Below, piece after piece: positions 54,381-64,000 of a stretch of DNA of 64,000 nucleotides. Within the stretch, counting starts at the first letter, position 1; every line of letters starts with the position of its first letter. This DNA is from Pseudomonas sp. TH15 (lineage in GTDB: Bacteria; Pseudomonadota; Gammaproteobacteria; Pseudomonadales; Pseudomonadaceae). The position numbers and the translations under genes were made by a program. The notes under the pieces were generated by a model. It made no database searches and was not told where the DNA came from. It worked only from the letters and a program-made list of their open reading frames with translations. The stretch spans positions 186,001 through 250,000 of the forward strand of contig NZ_JAEKEL010000001.1 of NCBI RefSeq assembly GCF_016651105.1. Direction: 5' to 3'.

Positions 54381-57300
54381 TCAGTTGACCGTGACCTGGC
54401 CAAGCGCCGGTTTCTGTTCCTGAGCCTGATGCTGTGGCGCGTAGATCTGAGTGAAACGCACCGGCGGCAAGTTGAACTGGCCTTTCTGCGAGAAGCGCAC
54501 CAAGTGACGTACGCGCAATTCGCCGCTCAAGGCGTCCACGGGAATCGCGTAAGCCATCTGACCTGGCTCGAAACGCGCCTTCTCCAGCGCTGTCGGTTCG
54601 GTGCCGGCCTTGCCCATCAACTTGATGCCCCAGGTGGTGCGTTCAACGTCAGCGCCCGGCGGCAGCGGCACTTCGATCATGCCGTAGCGCAGTGGCTTCG
54701 GCGCTTTGCTGGTGATGATCACTTCGTCCAGATACAGGCTGTCGCTGGACAACAGCTTGGTGCCGACCGCTTCAAGTTTGAATTCGAACGCTTCGTCACC
54801 CGGCACCAAACGCGACAGACGACGGGTGATGGTCACAGCCATCGGGTCGATTGCCGGTTGTTTGGTCTGGTAGCTCAGCGCGGCGCGTAGCGGACGTTCC
54901 TGGGTCCCGGTCAGCGACAACGCTGCCGGCACCGGCGTAGCGCCCTGCCATGTCCAATACATCTCACCGGTATCACCGTAGCGTTTCTTCCAGCCTTCAC
55001 CCGGTGCCAGGGCGATGGTCGGCGAAGCTTGCTCGATACTGCGTTGCAACCAGCTCAACGCCAACGCGCGTTCGAGGGTCGATTGCTGTGGCAGCAGACG
55101 TTGCAACAACGCTTGCGCGTGAGCCTGATCGAAAGCTTGCAGCGACAGGTTCAGCGCTTCGGCAAACGGCTGCGAACTGACCGCCAACCGTTGCTGCGCA
55201 TCCGCCAGTTGACGATTAAACGCGTCCGGCAGAGTGACCTTGGACTGGCGCGCCAGCGATGCAGTCAATGCCCGCGCCGCCGCCAACCCCAGCGCCGAAT
55301 CCGGATCGCTCATGACGATACTGTCTTCGCCATCGTCCATCAGGTTTGCGGCATTGCCGTCGCCGGCCTTCGCCAGGTCATCCATCAAACCGCTGAGCAA
55401 GGTGTTCACCGGCAATTGCATCTGCTTGGCGAACGACAGGATCAGTGCCCGCTGCAACAGCGGTGTGTTTTTGGCCTGCTTCGAATAAACCTCCAACACC
55501 CGCTGCCAGTGCTCCGGCGGCAAGCTCAGTTCCAGCGCTTTGCTGGCGTACCAGTCGGCGTAATAGGCGTAAGCGGTGAGGAATGCATCCGGCTCACCGT
55601 CCTGTCCCCACCAAGTGAAACTCGCCGAAGGCCCGGCCATTTGCACCAGCCGCAGACGGCTGTTTTGCATGATCAGGCGCAAGCGATCGCGAACCTGTGG
55701 ATTCGACGAAAGCGATGGATAGGCAATGCTCAGTGGCAACAAACGGCTGGCGGTTTGCTCGACGCCGCCGTACGGATAGCTCAGCAAATCATCAAGTGCC
55801 GAACGGAACAGCGCTTGCGCACTGTCATCCAGGCGCAGGCGAATATCCGTCGCATCCGCCGGCAAGGTCAGCGCTGTGTCACCGCTGAGCGCGTCCACAA
55901 CCTGGCTCTGAGTCACCTGCCAACCTTCACCAGTCGCGGTCAGGCGCACAGCCAGGGCATCGGCGGTTTTACCGTCCTGCACCAGTTCTGCGGTCCAGTC
56001 GCCGCTCGCCAATGCAAACGCCGGCAACGCGATGTAGTTGATGCCGTTGTTCAGGGTTACCGGCACACGCTGATCGGCGCCGCCGTAATGGATCACCAGC
56101 TCAGCCTTGACCGGTTTCTCGGCCTGACTGAACGCGAACACACCGAGATCCGGTTTGTCGCCGGTACGGAATTTGGTCGGGCCGCTCCACTTCAGGTACA
56201 GCGGCTTTTCCGAACGAACGAATTGCTTCTTCTGCCCAACCTGACCGTCATCGGCGATCGCCCGGGCAGTGATGCGCCAGCGAGTCAGCGAGTCCGGCAT
56301 TTTGAAGGTGAAGCGGGTTTTGCCGTTGGCGTCGGTCACCAGTTCTGGCTGCCACGCGGCGGTGTCGACGTCTTCACGACGCGGCCGCTCCAGCACTTTC
56401 ACCCCACGCTCGCTGCGGTTGGCTTTGCCAGGCGCGCCTGGGCTGCCCGGCAATGCCACGTCGTAACTGATGAACGACAGGCTGGCGCTGGTGCGCACGT
56501 TGTTGCGGCGCGGGTGATAGAAGAACTGGTCGATGGTCGGCGCGACTTCCGGTTGCAGCGCGTAGATCATTTCGTCCACGACACTGACCGTCAGGTGCGC
56601 CGGAATTGGCTTGCCGGCGAACTGAGTGGTCAGGTCAACCGACACGGTATCGCCAGGTTGATAGGCCTCTTTGTCGGTAGCAATCGCCACGTCGATTTGC
56701 GGCGTAATTACCTTGATGCCGGCGTTCTGGAAGCTGTACTGCCCGCCCTTGGTGTAGAGCACGGAGAAGGTCAGGTTCGGTGCGAAGTTATCCTTCACCG
56801 GAATCCGCGCGCGGTATTGAGTCTCGCTGAGTTTTTCCATCTTCAGCCAGTCGCCGCCCTTGGACAGCAGCGCCGTGGCCTCGACCTTGTCCCGCTCCAG
56901 CGACAGCAGCGCATCGCTGACCGGTTCCGGGAACGTGATCAACGCCAGGGCTTCGTCGCCAGCCTTGTACTCGGGTTTGTCGAGGACGATTTCCACAGTG
57001 CCCGGCACGGCTTTGACGCCATCGCCGGTGACCGAATGACCGGTGGCGCCAACCACGCGGCCATGGTCATCCTTCAAGGTCAGGTTGTAAGTACCCGCAC
57101 GGTCGAAAGCGATACTGAACCCTTTGTCTTTCGCAGTGAGTTTGCCGTCGCCAGTGGTCTGGTCTTCCAGACGAACCCAGCTGTAGCTGCTCGGGGTGAC
57201 GGCTTTGCTCTGCTCGCCGCCACCTTCATTGGCGTAGCTGAAAGCAACCTTGTCGCCCACCGCACTGAACCGTTGCGGTGCGCTCAAGCGGAAGCTGGCG

Positions 57301-58955
57301 GCGCCACGGTCGATGAGAATTTCCTTGGTGGTCTTGACCCGATACGCCGCGCCATCGCTGGCGAACACGGTGAGCATGTAGCGGCTCGGTTTGTCGGCGG
57401 CCGGCAGGTCAAGGGTCGCGTTGCCCTTGGAATCGGTGGTCAGTTCGGTGCTGGTCAGCTCGATCGGGAATTGCCCGAGGTATTGCAGCTCGTTGTCGAC
57501 CATCGACAGTTGCTGGGCGCGCAGGCTCAGGGTCAACTTGGCGTCGGCCACCGGTTTGCCATCCGGGTACAGCAGCACCAGACTGCCCTTCACCGGTTCG
57601 CCGGTGCGGTAGTCCTGTTTGGCCAGATTCAGCGAGATTTCGAAGTGCGGCTTGATGTATTCGGCGACTCGGAAGGCACTGCTGTAGGCCTGATCCTTGT
57701 AGCTGAAACGCAGCTCATAACCACCCGCCACCGCGTTGTCCGGCAACTGGAAACGACCTTGAGTACCAGACTTGGAATCGAGCTTCAGCGCCAATGACTG
57801 CAGCGCCGTACCGGTGGCATCGAGCACGGTTACGTTGACGTCGGCAGCGGTCGGTGCCACGGAATCCCGGGCGTTCTTGAACTCGCGACCGACGATTTTC
57901 AGCGACACCCAATCCCCCGGCCGGTACAGCGGTCGGTCGGTGAAGGCATAGAGTTTGGTGTCGTAGATTTCGCTGTCGTAATAGAAGTTCTCGGAGACGA
58001 AAACACCGCCCTCTTCGTCTTCACCGATCACGAACGAACGCTCGGGGCTGACGTGTTTCAACCGCAGCAAACCGTCGGTGTCGGTGGCGCCGCTGCTCAT
58101 CACACCCAGGCCATCGGTCCACAGCACGTTGACCTTCGGCACCGAACTGCCTTCGTGTTTGCGCGCAGCCCACACCACCAATTCATCACCGGCAATCTTG
58201 CTTACGGCCACGGTGTTGGAGACAAAGACCATGGTCGTCGCGCGGTACTTGCCGATCAGCGCTTCCACCAGATACAGACCCGGTTTCAGATGACCCAACG
58301 GGATGTACACGTTACCCGGTGCAACGCTGACGAATTCACTGGAAGAACCGGCCAGGTTCACGCCGGCGGGCGGCTGGACCGGTTTGGCTTCCCACAGCGG
58401 ATAACGGAATTGACTGACAACTGGCAAGCCCGGAATCAGTGCGAATTGTGGCTGAGCGTCGTAAGGCGTTGGCGCGGCAATCGCGGTGCCCATCTTCAGC
58501 TCAGGCACTTCTTCGGTGACTTGTTGACGGGACTCGTAGGAAAACGCTCGTTGCATCACGCGACGAGATTTGCGGTACCAGTTGTCCCACAGGTACGCGA
58601 GGGTGTTCGACAGGCCTTCGCCCTTGAACTGGCCGTCACTGACCACGCGGTGCAGGTTCTTCTGACGCTTGAGGAAATCCAGCGGCTTGTCGATGCGATA
58701 GACGCGAATGTCGGCGCCGCCATAAGGCTCCATGCGGAACCGGCGATAGTCGCGGCCCGGCGCTTCGAGGCGAACCATCGCCTGTTCGTCGCTGGCGAAG
58801 CTGCTGTCGGCCAGCAAGAAAAAGCTTTCACCGGCCACCGGCGTGTAGCCGCTTGGCTCGACGGTGTCTTCGGCGTTGACCACCGACAAGGGCAGCACCA
58901 GAGCCAATAACAATGGCAGTTTTGAGCAGAAGCGCAGCATGCGGGCACCGATCAT
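54381..58955 (-). CDS. magD: Bacterial alpha-2-macroglobulin without thioester (MagD/YfaS)
   Basis: The ~1,524-residue periplasmic protein is a chain of beta domains typical of bacterial macroglobulins: MG domains ([20 protein letters not shown]), the conserved [14 protein letters not shown], a bait-like region ([18 protein letters not shown]) and [17 protein letters not shown] before the helical TED domain. The thioester motif CxEQ is replaced by GVEQ, with Gly1064 at the cysteine place, as expected for the non-thioester type. In P. aeruginosa MagD binds neutrophil elastase and is cleaved in the periplasm. The ATG at 58955 overlaps the magC stop as ATGA; 58940 is another start before the signal [16 protein letters not shown]. 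Confidence 0.92.
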   Translation of the reverse strand: MIGARMLRFCSKLPLLLALVLPLSVVNAEDTVEPSGYTPVAGESFFLLADSSFASDEQAMVRLEAPGRDYRRFRMEPYGGADIRVYRIDKPLDFLKRQKNLHRVVSDGQFKGEGLSNTLAYLWDNWYRKSRRVMQRAFSYESRQQVTEEVPELKMGTAIAAPTPYDAQPQFALIPGLPVVSQFRYPLWEAKPVQPPAGVNLAGSSSEFVSVAPGNVYIPLGHLKPGLYLVEALIGKYRATTMVFVSNTVAVSKIAGDELVVWAARKHEGSSVPKVNVLWTDGLGVMSSGATDTDGLLRLKHVSPERSFVIGEDEEGGVFVSENFYYDSEIYDTKLYAFTDRPLYRPGDWVSLKIVGREFKNARDSVAPTAADVNVTVLDATGTALQSLALKLDSKSGTQGRFQLPDNAVAGGYELRFSYKDQAYSSAFRVAEYIKPHFEISLNLAKQDYRTGEPVKGSLVLLYPDGKPVADAKLTLSLRAQQLSMVDNELQYLGQFPIELTSTELTTDSKGNATLDLPAADKPSRYMLTVFASDGAAYRVKTTKEILIDRGAASFRLSAPQRFSAVGDKVAFSYANEGGGEQSKAVTPSSYSWVRLEDQTTGDGKLTAKDKGFSIAFDRAGTYNLTLKDDHGRVVGATGHSVTGDGVKAVPGTVEIVLDKPEYKAGDEALALITFPEPVSDALLSLERDKVEATALLSKGGDWLKMEKLSETQYRARIPVKDNFAPNLTFSVLYTKGGQYSFQNAGIKVITPQIDVAIATDKEAYQPGDTVSVDLTTQFAGKPIPAHLTVSVVDEMIYALQPEVAPTIDQFFYHPRRNNVRTSASLSFISYDVALPGSPGAPGKANRSERGVKVLERPRREDVDTAAWQPELVTDANGKTRFTFKMPDSLTRWRITARAIADDGQVGQKKQFVRSEKPLYLKWSGPTKFRTGDKPDLGVFAFSQAEKPVKAELVIHYGGADQRVPVTLNNGINYIALPAFALASGDWTAELVQDGKTADALAVRLTATGEGWQVTQSQVVDALSGDTALTLPADATDIRLRLDDSAQALFRSALDDLLSYPYGGVEQTASRLLPLSIAYPSLSSNPQVRDRLRLIMQNSRLRLVQMAGPSASFTWWGQDGEPDAFLTAYAYYADWYASKALELSLPPEHWQRVLEVYSKQAKNTPLLQRALILSFAKQMQLPVNTLLSGLMDDLAKAGDGNAANLMDDGEDSIVMSDPDSALGLAAARALTASLARQSKVTLPDAFNRQLADAQQRLAVSSQPFAEALNLSLQAFDQAHAQALLQRLLPQQSTLERALALSWLQRSIEQASPTIALAPGEGWKKRYGDTGEMYWTWQGATPVPAALSLTGTQERPLRAALSYQTKQPAIDPMAVTITRRLSRLVPGDEAFEFKLEAVGTKLLSSDSLYLDEVIITSKAPKPLRYGMIEVPLPPGADVERTTWGIKLMGKAGTEPTALEKARFEPGQMAYAIPVDALSGELRVRHLVRFSQKGQFNLPPVRFTQIYAPQHQAQEQKPALGQVTVN

Positions 58956-59590
58956 TGGGAGAGAAAGTTCAGTCGATAGACGCCGATGAAGTTGGGGTTG
59001 GCTGCGTCGGGTATCCATCGGGTGTCCTTCCATGTCATGAGTTGCTGCAGGCTCGCGGATCGCATGCCGTTGTCAGTAGGGGTGGTGGTACCGGTGTGAT
59101 AGGCAATGTAACGGCCCATCCAGATCATCAGGTGCTGGTCGTCGCCCTGATCGAAAAACATCAGGTCGCCGGGCCGGGCCAGCGCCACGTCTCGACCGAC
59201 CAGATGGCTGTTGAACTGAATCAGTTTGATCGCGTTGACGTACGGCCCGACCTTGCCGCCGCCCTGCTGCCATTGCTGGGCGAGACCGCGCTGGGCCTCG
59301 CTCAGTTGCAGTTCGGGCGGCAGGTAGCGGTTGGACAGGCCATTACTGCGCAGCCATTTGTCGTCATGGACTTTCAGCGCTTCGTTGGCGGCGAAACGCA
59401 CCAGGCCGGCGCAGTCCTGCTGAAACCAGCGCGGGCTCGGGCCTTGGGTCAGTTGTTCCTGGGCGATGCGCACGAACCAGGCGCGAAACACCTGGGATTG
59501 CTGCACGTCGAGCGGCGGCGCCTCATTGGCAAATGCCCGACTGCCGAGCAGCATCGCCAGCAGGCCGAGGCCTCGGATAAGTGCTGTCAC
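58952..59590 (-). CDS. magC: DUF1175 (YfaT) protein, MagC-like
   Basis: The ~212-residue exported protein resembles NlpC/P60 amidases in layout: a cysteine in [17 protein letters not shown] and a histidine in [17 protein letters not shown], with [13 protein letters not shown] between them. DUF1175 has no proven activity. The start is uncertain. GTG 59590 overlaps the magB stop as GTGA, has GGAAA upstream and gives signal [24 protein letters not shown] 59602 adds four residues. It is the third gene of the mag operon. Confidence 0.83.
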   Translation of the reverse strand: MTALIRGLGLLAMLLGSRAFANEAPPLDVQQSQVFRAWFVRIAQEQLTQGPSPRWFQQDCAGLVRFAANEALKVHDDKWLRSNGLSNRYLPPELQLSEAQRGLAQQWQQGGGKVGPYVNAIKLIQFNSHLVGRDVALARPGDLMFFDQGDDQHLMIWMGRYIAYHTGTTTPTDNGMRSASLQQLMTWKDTRWIPDAANPNFIGVYRLNFLSQ

Positions 59591-61323
59591 AGGGCTTTCC
59601 ATTCCAGCGGCAGCCATTGCCAGTGGCCGTCCGGCTCACTGCCCTTGGGCAAGGTCAGCGCGTATTTGCCGTAACCGCCGAGCTTGCGCAGTTTCGGGAT
59701 CAGGTAGGTTTGCGCGGCGTTGTAGAACACCGGTTCCATGTCCTGCGGCAGGCTGTCGAGGGTTTCCTGTTGCATCAGCTGCGCCATGGAATCCGGGCCG
59801 AAGTAGACCGGCATCAGCAGGTCTTTGGGCAACACATCGGCCAGCGGAGGGAAGCGTTTGTCGAGGGTGCCGAGGGCCTTATCGACCAGTTTGTCGTCGA
59901 GCGAGAACAGCAGCGTCGAACCGTGGCGGGCCAGGCTGACTTTCATGAACGCCTTGCCGGTGATCGCGTCCGGGTTCTCGGCATCCTTGGCCGCGTACGG
60001 GCCGAAGTTGGAACTGACCTGACGCTGCCAGACGTGGCTCTGGCCTTCCTGCTTCTCAACCACCGGGAACGCGTGCTCGTCGACCTTGCCTTCGTAGGCG
60101 CCAACCATCGAGCCGAACAGGTTGCCCAGATCGCCGTCGAGTTTGGCGCTGTCCTTGTCGTTCAGGCTGACCACCAGCAGTGGCGTGTACAGCCGCGAAT
60201 CGGCGTACCAGCACAGGCCCGCCGCGCCGGCCACGTGTTCGGTCAGGGCCTCGGCGACTTTTTCTTCGGCACCGAGTTTTACCAGCAGCGGTTTCTGTTG
60301 TTCAGCCGCCAGCGGCAAGGCTACGCAGGCGCTGGCGCCCATCGGCATGGCTTGCCAGATCGGTTTGAAATCGAAGTCTGGCTGGTTATCCAGTTCGTCC
60401 ATGGCGAGGAAGCTGTGCCAGCCCTTGTCGTCCATGTCGAAACGCAGGCCGGCGAAGTTCGGGATAAAGCGCTGATAACCCATGGCCAGAACGCTGGAAT
60501 TGACCGACAGGCGTTGCTTCACCTCAGGCAAGCGCGGTTGCAGGCCGAAGGCTTCGGGGAACAGTTTTTGGCCCCCGAGCAGTGCTTCTAGCGCCTGAGT
60601 CGAGACCATGCCCGGTTCATCGACCGGACCATGGCCGCCTTCGTACAGCTTGGCCGGGTTCGACAGCACCACCAGTTTGTCGCCATGGGAGGCGAACAGC
60701 AGTGCCTTGGTGGCGTTGTAGGTCAGTTGATAGAGCGCGACGTCGTCGGCGCCGACTTTCACATCGCCGACTTTGGTCAGTTGCGTATCGTCCAATGCCA
60801 CTTTTGCCAGCGGCTCCAGCACCTTGGCCAGGCCACCGCGATCCATCACCAACAAGAAGTCTTTCAGGCGACCATCCGCCCCACGCCACAGCGCCACATC
60901 GGCCGGCTGATCGAAGAGCTGCTCGATCAGGCTGTCCTGCAACTTCAGGTCATGTTCGTAAATGATCCGCCGCAAGCTGCCGATCAAACCGAGACGATCC
61001 ACATGGGCTTCGTAATAGAAGACGAAATCTTCGGTCAGGGTTTCCTTGAGGAACGGCACCGCCAGCAAGTCCTTGGGCAATTGGCTCAGGGAACTGGTTT
61101 CCAGCAGGCCGTCCGGGCGGCTCATGCCCAGTTTGTCACTGGCCAACGCCGCCAGCGGCACTTTGGGTTTGTGCATGAACCAGCCCAACCCGCCCGCGAC
61201 ACCCGCCACCAGGCACAGCCCGACCAGCACGGCCGGCCAACGCCGGGAAGATTTGGCAGCCGGTGCGTCAGCGGCCGGGGGAACGGCAGGGGAAATCGTG
61301 TTATCGCTCATGTTCACGCTCAT
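59587..61323 (-). CDS. magB: DUF2138 (YfaA) membrane-anchored protein, MagB-like
   Basis: The ~578-residue protein has a short cytoplasmic tail, one membrane helix ([22 protein letters not shown]) and a large periplasmic domain beginning [20 protein letters not shown], the DUF2138 pattern. It ends [13 protein letters not shown]. In P. aeruginosa MagB belongs to the inner-membrane complex that holds MagD. Starts at 61323 and 61311 are both possible; a TTG at 61341 is less likely. magC overlaps its end. Confidence 0.86.
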   Translation of the reverse strand: MSVNMSDNTISPAVPPAADAPAAKSSRRWPAVLVGLCLVAGVAGGLGWFMHKPKVPLAALASDKLGMSRPDGLLETSSLSQLPKDLLAVPFLKETLTEDFVFYYEAHVDRLGLIGSLRRIIYEHDLKLQDSLIEQLFDQPADVALWRGADGRLKDFLLVMDRGGLAKVLEPLAKVALDDTQLTKVGDVKVGADDVALYQLTYNATKALLFASHGDKLVVLSNPAKLYEGGHGPVDEPGMVSTQALEALLGGQKLFPEAFGLQPRLPEVKQRLSVNSSVLAMGYQRFIPNFAGLRFDMDDKGWHSFLAMDELDNQPDFDFKPIWQAMPMGASACVALPLAAEQQKPLLVKLGAEEKVAEALTEHVAGAAGLCWYADSRLYTPLLVVSLNDKDSAKLDGDLGNLFGSMVGAYEGKVDEHAFPVVEKQEGQSHVWQRQVSSNFGPYAAKDAENPDAITGKAFMKVSLARHGSTLLFSLDDKLVDKALGTLDKRFPPLADVLPKDLLMPVYFGPDSMAQLMQQETLDSLPQDMEPVFYNAAQTYLIPKLRKLGGYGKYALTLPKGSEPDGHWQWLPLEWKAL

Positions 61324-61362
61324 GTTCCCAAAGCTCAGCAATTCATCCGTGGAGCGGGATGC

Positions 61363-62154
61363 TTAATAGTTGAAAGTCTTGACCAGCAACAGGTCACCGA
61401 TGGCCCGCAGGGGCACGATGAATGTCTCGCGTTTTTCGTCGACGGTGTTTTCGTTGAGCACCAGGTTGATCTGCGAGGTAATCACCTCGTTCTGGTTACT
61501 GTGCTCATCGAAGTTATAGCCTTCACTGCCGAAGTTGCCCCAATAGTTCACATAAACCAGATAGGTGCCATGCAGCGGCGCGGTCATGGTGAACATTTCC
61601 GGGCCGGGGCCATCGACGCCGTCCGGGTCCAGGCCACCGCCGTTGGTCAACGCCGTGTGGGCGAAGAACGCGTGCTGGCCGTCGGGAGTAATGATGTGCA
61701 GGTCGAGTTCGGCTTTTGGATCATCCCAGCCCAACACCACGCGAATCCGCGCCGGAGTGCGCAGGTTGTTGGCTTCATAGAATTGAACGCGCTTGAGGGA
61801 CTTACCCTCGGCACTGCGCACTTCGACGCTGTTGGAACCGGCGCCAAACGCATACGGCCGGGCGAAACGCCCTTCGTCGTCGGTATACAGATTCAGCGGA
61901 TTGCCGTTGACCGCCAGAGTGTGCGGCCCGCGCTGGGTGCCGATGGCCTTGAGCTGGCCTTCGATCATCGTGCGATTGCGCTGCACGCCCCGGTCGATGG
62001 GCGGTGTGGGATAGGCGACTTGAGGGTTTTCACTGCGATCGAGCAAGCCGTTATAACGCCAGCCGCCCACCGGTTCCGATAACTCGGCCGTTGGCTCGGC
62101 CCAGGCAGCGCAGGCCCAGACCAGCGTTATCAGCAGTGAAAGAAACCAACGCAT
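61363..62154 (-). CDS. magA: DUF2135 (YfaP) periplasmic protein, MagA-like
   Basis: The ~263-residue protein has signal MRWFLSLLITLVWACAAWA and the same body as MagF: EPVGGWRYNGLLDRSENPQ, RVVLGWDDPKAELDLHIITP, HGTYLVYVNYWGNFG. It is the first gene of the operon, and AGGAGG precedes the ATG at 62154. The operon promoter should lie in the ~190 bases upstream, where no clear -35/-10 was picked out. In P. aeruginosa this operon is controlled through RetS and RsmA. Confidence 0.86.
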   Translation of the reverse strand: MRWFLSLLITLVWACAAWAEPTAELSEPVGGWRYNGLLDRSENPQVAYPTPPIDRGVQRNRTMIEGQLKAIGTQRGPHTLAVNGNPLNLYTDDEGRFARPYAFGAGSNSVEVRSAEGKSLKRVQFYEANNLRTPARIRVVLGWDDPKAELDLHIITPDGQHAFFAHTALTNGGGLDPDGVDGPGPEMFTMTAPLHGTYLVYVNYWGNFGSEGYNFDEHSNQNEVITSQINLVLNENTVDEKRETFIVPLRAIGDLLLVKTFNY

Positions 62155-62345
62155 GTGACGCCTCCTGCCATGCATAACGAAACCTTGCGCCCGATCCTCG
62201 GCGCGTTACAGATCAAAAAACTGCGTTTCGTCAGAAAGACCCGTGACTATTGGGTCGTAGAAGGCGCGAAGGTTAGCGATTTGGCGGTTTTTTAACAATC
62301 AGATACATCTTAATTTGTGGTGAGATTCACGGCCCCCGGTAGACG

Positions 62346-62409
62346 GTGAGCCGAATAGGCATCATATTCGGCTCACAAAATGAGCCGAATAGCTTTTCTA
62401 TTCGGCTCA
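62346..62409. promoter_or_regulatory. Tandem palindromic operators upstream of fic
   Basis: GTGAGCCGAATA / TATTCGGCTCAC (62346-62357, 62365-62376) and TGAGCCGAATA / TATTCGGCTCA (62381-62391, 62399-62409) make four copies of one 11-base half-site just before the gene. Likely bound by the Fic protein's own C-terminal HTH. Confidence 0.65.
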
Positions 62410-62430
62410 CGCGCTCAGGAACCACACCTC

Positions 62431-63552
62431 ATGGCGACTCACTGGATCTGGCAGCAACCCGATTGGCCCGACTTCAACTGGCAGGCAGACCGCCTCACGC
62501 TGTTGCTGCGCGAGTGTGTGCAGGCAGAAGGCCAATTGCTGGGCATGGCCGGCTCAGTGAGCAATTCCCTGAGCGCTCAGTCCGAACTTGATGCCTTGCT
62601 GCAAAACATCGTGACCTCCTCGGCCATTGAGGGTGAGCAATTGAATGTCGGCACCGTGCGCTCGTCATTGGCGCGGCGCCTCGGGCTGGAAACGGCTGAT
62701 GACGATAACGTCAGTCCACGCAGTGAAGGCCTTGCGCGACTGATGCTCGACGCCACCCGGCGTTTCGCAGAGCCGTTGACGCTGGAGCGTTTGCTGGAAT
62801 GGCATTCGCTGCTGTTTCCAGAACAGGAAAATGGTCTTTCCTCACGCGCAATCAATGTCGCTGCGCTGCGCGGTGATGAGCCGGTGCAAGTGGTTTCCGG
62901 ACGGATCGAGCGGCCGACCGTGCACTTCGAGGCCCCGCCAAGGCAAGGCCTTGAGCAGCAACTCGAGCGTTTCCTCAAGTGGTTCGAGACCAGTCAGCAT
63001 GAAGCTGGACTCGATCCTCTGCTGCGCGCCGGCATCGCGCACTTCTGGTTTGTCACACTGCACCCCTTCGACGATGGCAACGGCCGACTCACCCGTACCA
63101 TTACCGATCTGGCACTAGCCCAGGGTGAAGCCCGGGCAATCCGTTTTTATGCCATGTCGGCCAGCATTCTCGATGATCGCGACGGCTATTACCGAATCCT
63201 TGAATCCAGTCAGAAAGCCACGCTGGACATCACTGACTGGCTGACGTTGTTCCTGCAGACTTTATTGCGCAGCTTTCGACAAGCCATCGCACGGATTGAA
63301 AGCGTGCTGGGAAAGACACGTTTCTGGCAGACGCATCGTGATTCCGAACTGTCGGTGGAACAGATCAAAGTGCTCAATCGCCTGCTTGACGGCGGTGAGC
63401 ACGGCATCAGTGCGGCTCAATATCAGGCTGTGGCCAATGTATCTAAAGCCACCGCGACCCGGCATCTGGCGGAGTTGCTGGAGAAGGGTTGCCTGCAACG
63501 ATTGCCGGGAGGCGGCCGCAGTACGCGGTATCAGATCAGCTACCCAACCTAG
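62431..63552 (+). CDS. Fic family protein with C-terminal winged helix
   Basis: Fic enzymes transfer AMP or another nucleotide part to target proteins. The 373-residue product has the Fic_N segment, the self-inhibitory motif SSAIEGE (Ser63-Glu67-Gly68), and the active loop HPFDDGNGR (211-219), complete. The C-terminal ~80 residues (LNRLLDGGEHGISAAQYQAV, then ATATRHLAELLEKG) form a winged HTH. The ATG at 62431 (MATHWIWQQPDWP) is the family start; an ATG at 62380 lies inside the operator repeats. Autoregulation is inferred from the operators. Target unknown. Confidence 0.88.
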   Translation: MATHWIWQQPDWPDFNWQADRLTLLLRECVQAEGQLLGMAGSVSNSLSAQSELDALLQNIVTSSAIEGEQLNVGTVRSSLARRLGLETADDDNVSPRSEGLARLMLDATRRFAEPLTLERLLEWHSLLFPEQENGLSSRAINVAALRGDEPVQVVSGRIERPTVHFEAPPRQGLEQQLERFLKWFETSQHEAGLDPLLRAGIAHFWFVTLHPFDDGNGRLTRTITDLALAQGEARAIRFYAMSASILDDRDGYYRILESSQKATLDITDWLTLFLQTLLRSFRQAIARIESVLGKTRFWQTHRDSELSVEQIKVLNRLLDGGEHGISAAQYQAVANVSKATATRHLAELLEKGCLQRLPGGGRSTRYQISYPT

Positions 63553-63569
63553 AGCAATAAGAAGATCAC

Positions 63570-63702
63570 TGTGGCGAGGGGATTTATCCCCGTTCGGCTG
63601 CGCAGCAGTCGTAAACCGTTACCCACGGTTTTCCCTGAAAAAACCGGTCGGCTGTTTTTGGGGTTGCTGCGCAACCCAACGGGGATAAATCCCCTCGCCA
63701 CA
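63570..63702. repeat. 133-bp MITE-like palindromic element, copy 2
   Basis: Ends TGTGGCGAGGGG / CCCCTCGCCACA and overall length equal the copy at 26860-26992; the inner part differs more. No coding capacity. Confidence 0.75.
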
Positions 63703-63801
63703 AAGATATACATATGGTCTTTGAACCAGCCACCTCATTTGCCCATAACCCCCATGTCTGCTAGTGTCGCGCCGGTTTAACGTCAACCGGAAATAGCCGC
63801 C

Positions 63802-64000
63802 ATGGCCCGCAAAAAAGCTGCACTGGATTTCGAACAATCCCTCGCTGACCTGCAAACACTGGTCGAGCGACTGGAGAACGGCGAGTTGTCGCTGGAAGAC
63901 TCGCTGACGGCTTTCGAGCAAGGCATCGGTCTGACCCGCGATTGCCAGGCAGCGCTGGCCCAGGCCGAGCAAAAGGTTCAAGTGCTGCTCGAGCGTGATG
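63802..64000 (+). CDS. xseB: Exodeoxyribonuclease VII small subunit, N-terminal part
   Basis: The first 66 codons are present before the window ends. [20 protein letters not shown] and [15 protein letters not shown] match XseB, a short helical subunit that, with XseA, degrades single-stranded DNA. In Pseudomonas it normally precedes ispA and dxs, which would lie outside. The sequence is intact to base 64000. Confidence 0.93.
   Translation, partial: MARKKAALDFEQSLADLQTLVERLENGELSLEDSLTAFEQGIGLTRDCQAALAQAEQKVQVLLERD

Noticed and set aside
55029..57797. 922-residue plus-strand open frame
   Set aside because: Antisense to magD; composition is arginine/glutamine-rich without any recognisable domain.

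Overview
The window is a chromosomal segment of a fluorescent-group Pseudomonas, a call based on gene content and order: holA, arfA, lipA-lipB, dacA-rlpA-mltB-rodA-mrdA-rlmH-rsfS-nadD-proA, the EatR ethanolamine cluster, ppa and xseB, with many Pseudomonas-type REP palindromes between genes. Synteny with P. aeruginosa is recalled, not computed.

Layout. (1) 1-24,610: housekeeping genes. After the holA tail and arfA come a lytic transglycosylase and ldcA, then a long minus-strand cell-wall and cofactor cluster (proA down to lipA). This is followed by a DNA glycosylase, a DedA-PAP2 fusion, a LON-domain protein, a CidA/LrgA-LrgB pair, a MaoC protein, a MORN-caspase lipoprotein, an SDR protein, ubiX and mpl. 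(2) 24,878-32,871: an ethanolamine catabolism module. The sigma-54 activator EatR faces exaC, eatP and eutBC, and two good -24/-12 promoters precede exaC and eatP. (3) 32,988-36,784: a GNAT protein, DedA, MtfA, Ppa and a LexA-like repressor. (4) 37,085-51,282: a 14.2-kb integrated element between 30-bp direct repeats that lie in an intrinsic terminator. It carries a tyrosine integrase, AlpA, a Toprim primase, a DUF927 ATPase, a P4-like iteron cluster and a type I restriction-modification operon. (5) 51,381-51,906: a RelB/RelE toxin-antitoxin pair. (6) 51,941-62,154: the six-gene alpha-2-macroglobulin operon magA-F. (7) 62,346-64,000: a Fic protein with tandem palindromic operators, a 133-bp MITE-like repeat and the start of xseB.

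The most notable locus is the restriction operon, hsdR-hsdS-prrC-sORF-hsdM. It encodes a PrrC-type tRNA anticodon nuclease with an apparently intact ATPase and R-E-H catalytic triad. A 48-codon gene joins it to hsdM through two ATGA overlaps. PrrC toxins are normally held silent by the restriction complex and released when a phage disarms it. In this sequence hsdR and hsdS, as well as the primase, one unknown gene and the integrase, each carry what looks like a single-base loss in a homopolymer. The flanking ~50 kb shows no such lesion. Either the element is decaying or the assembly has local homopolymer errors; this decides whether the defence system works.
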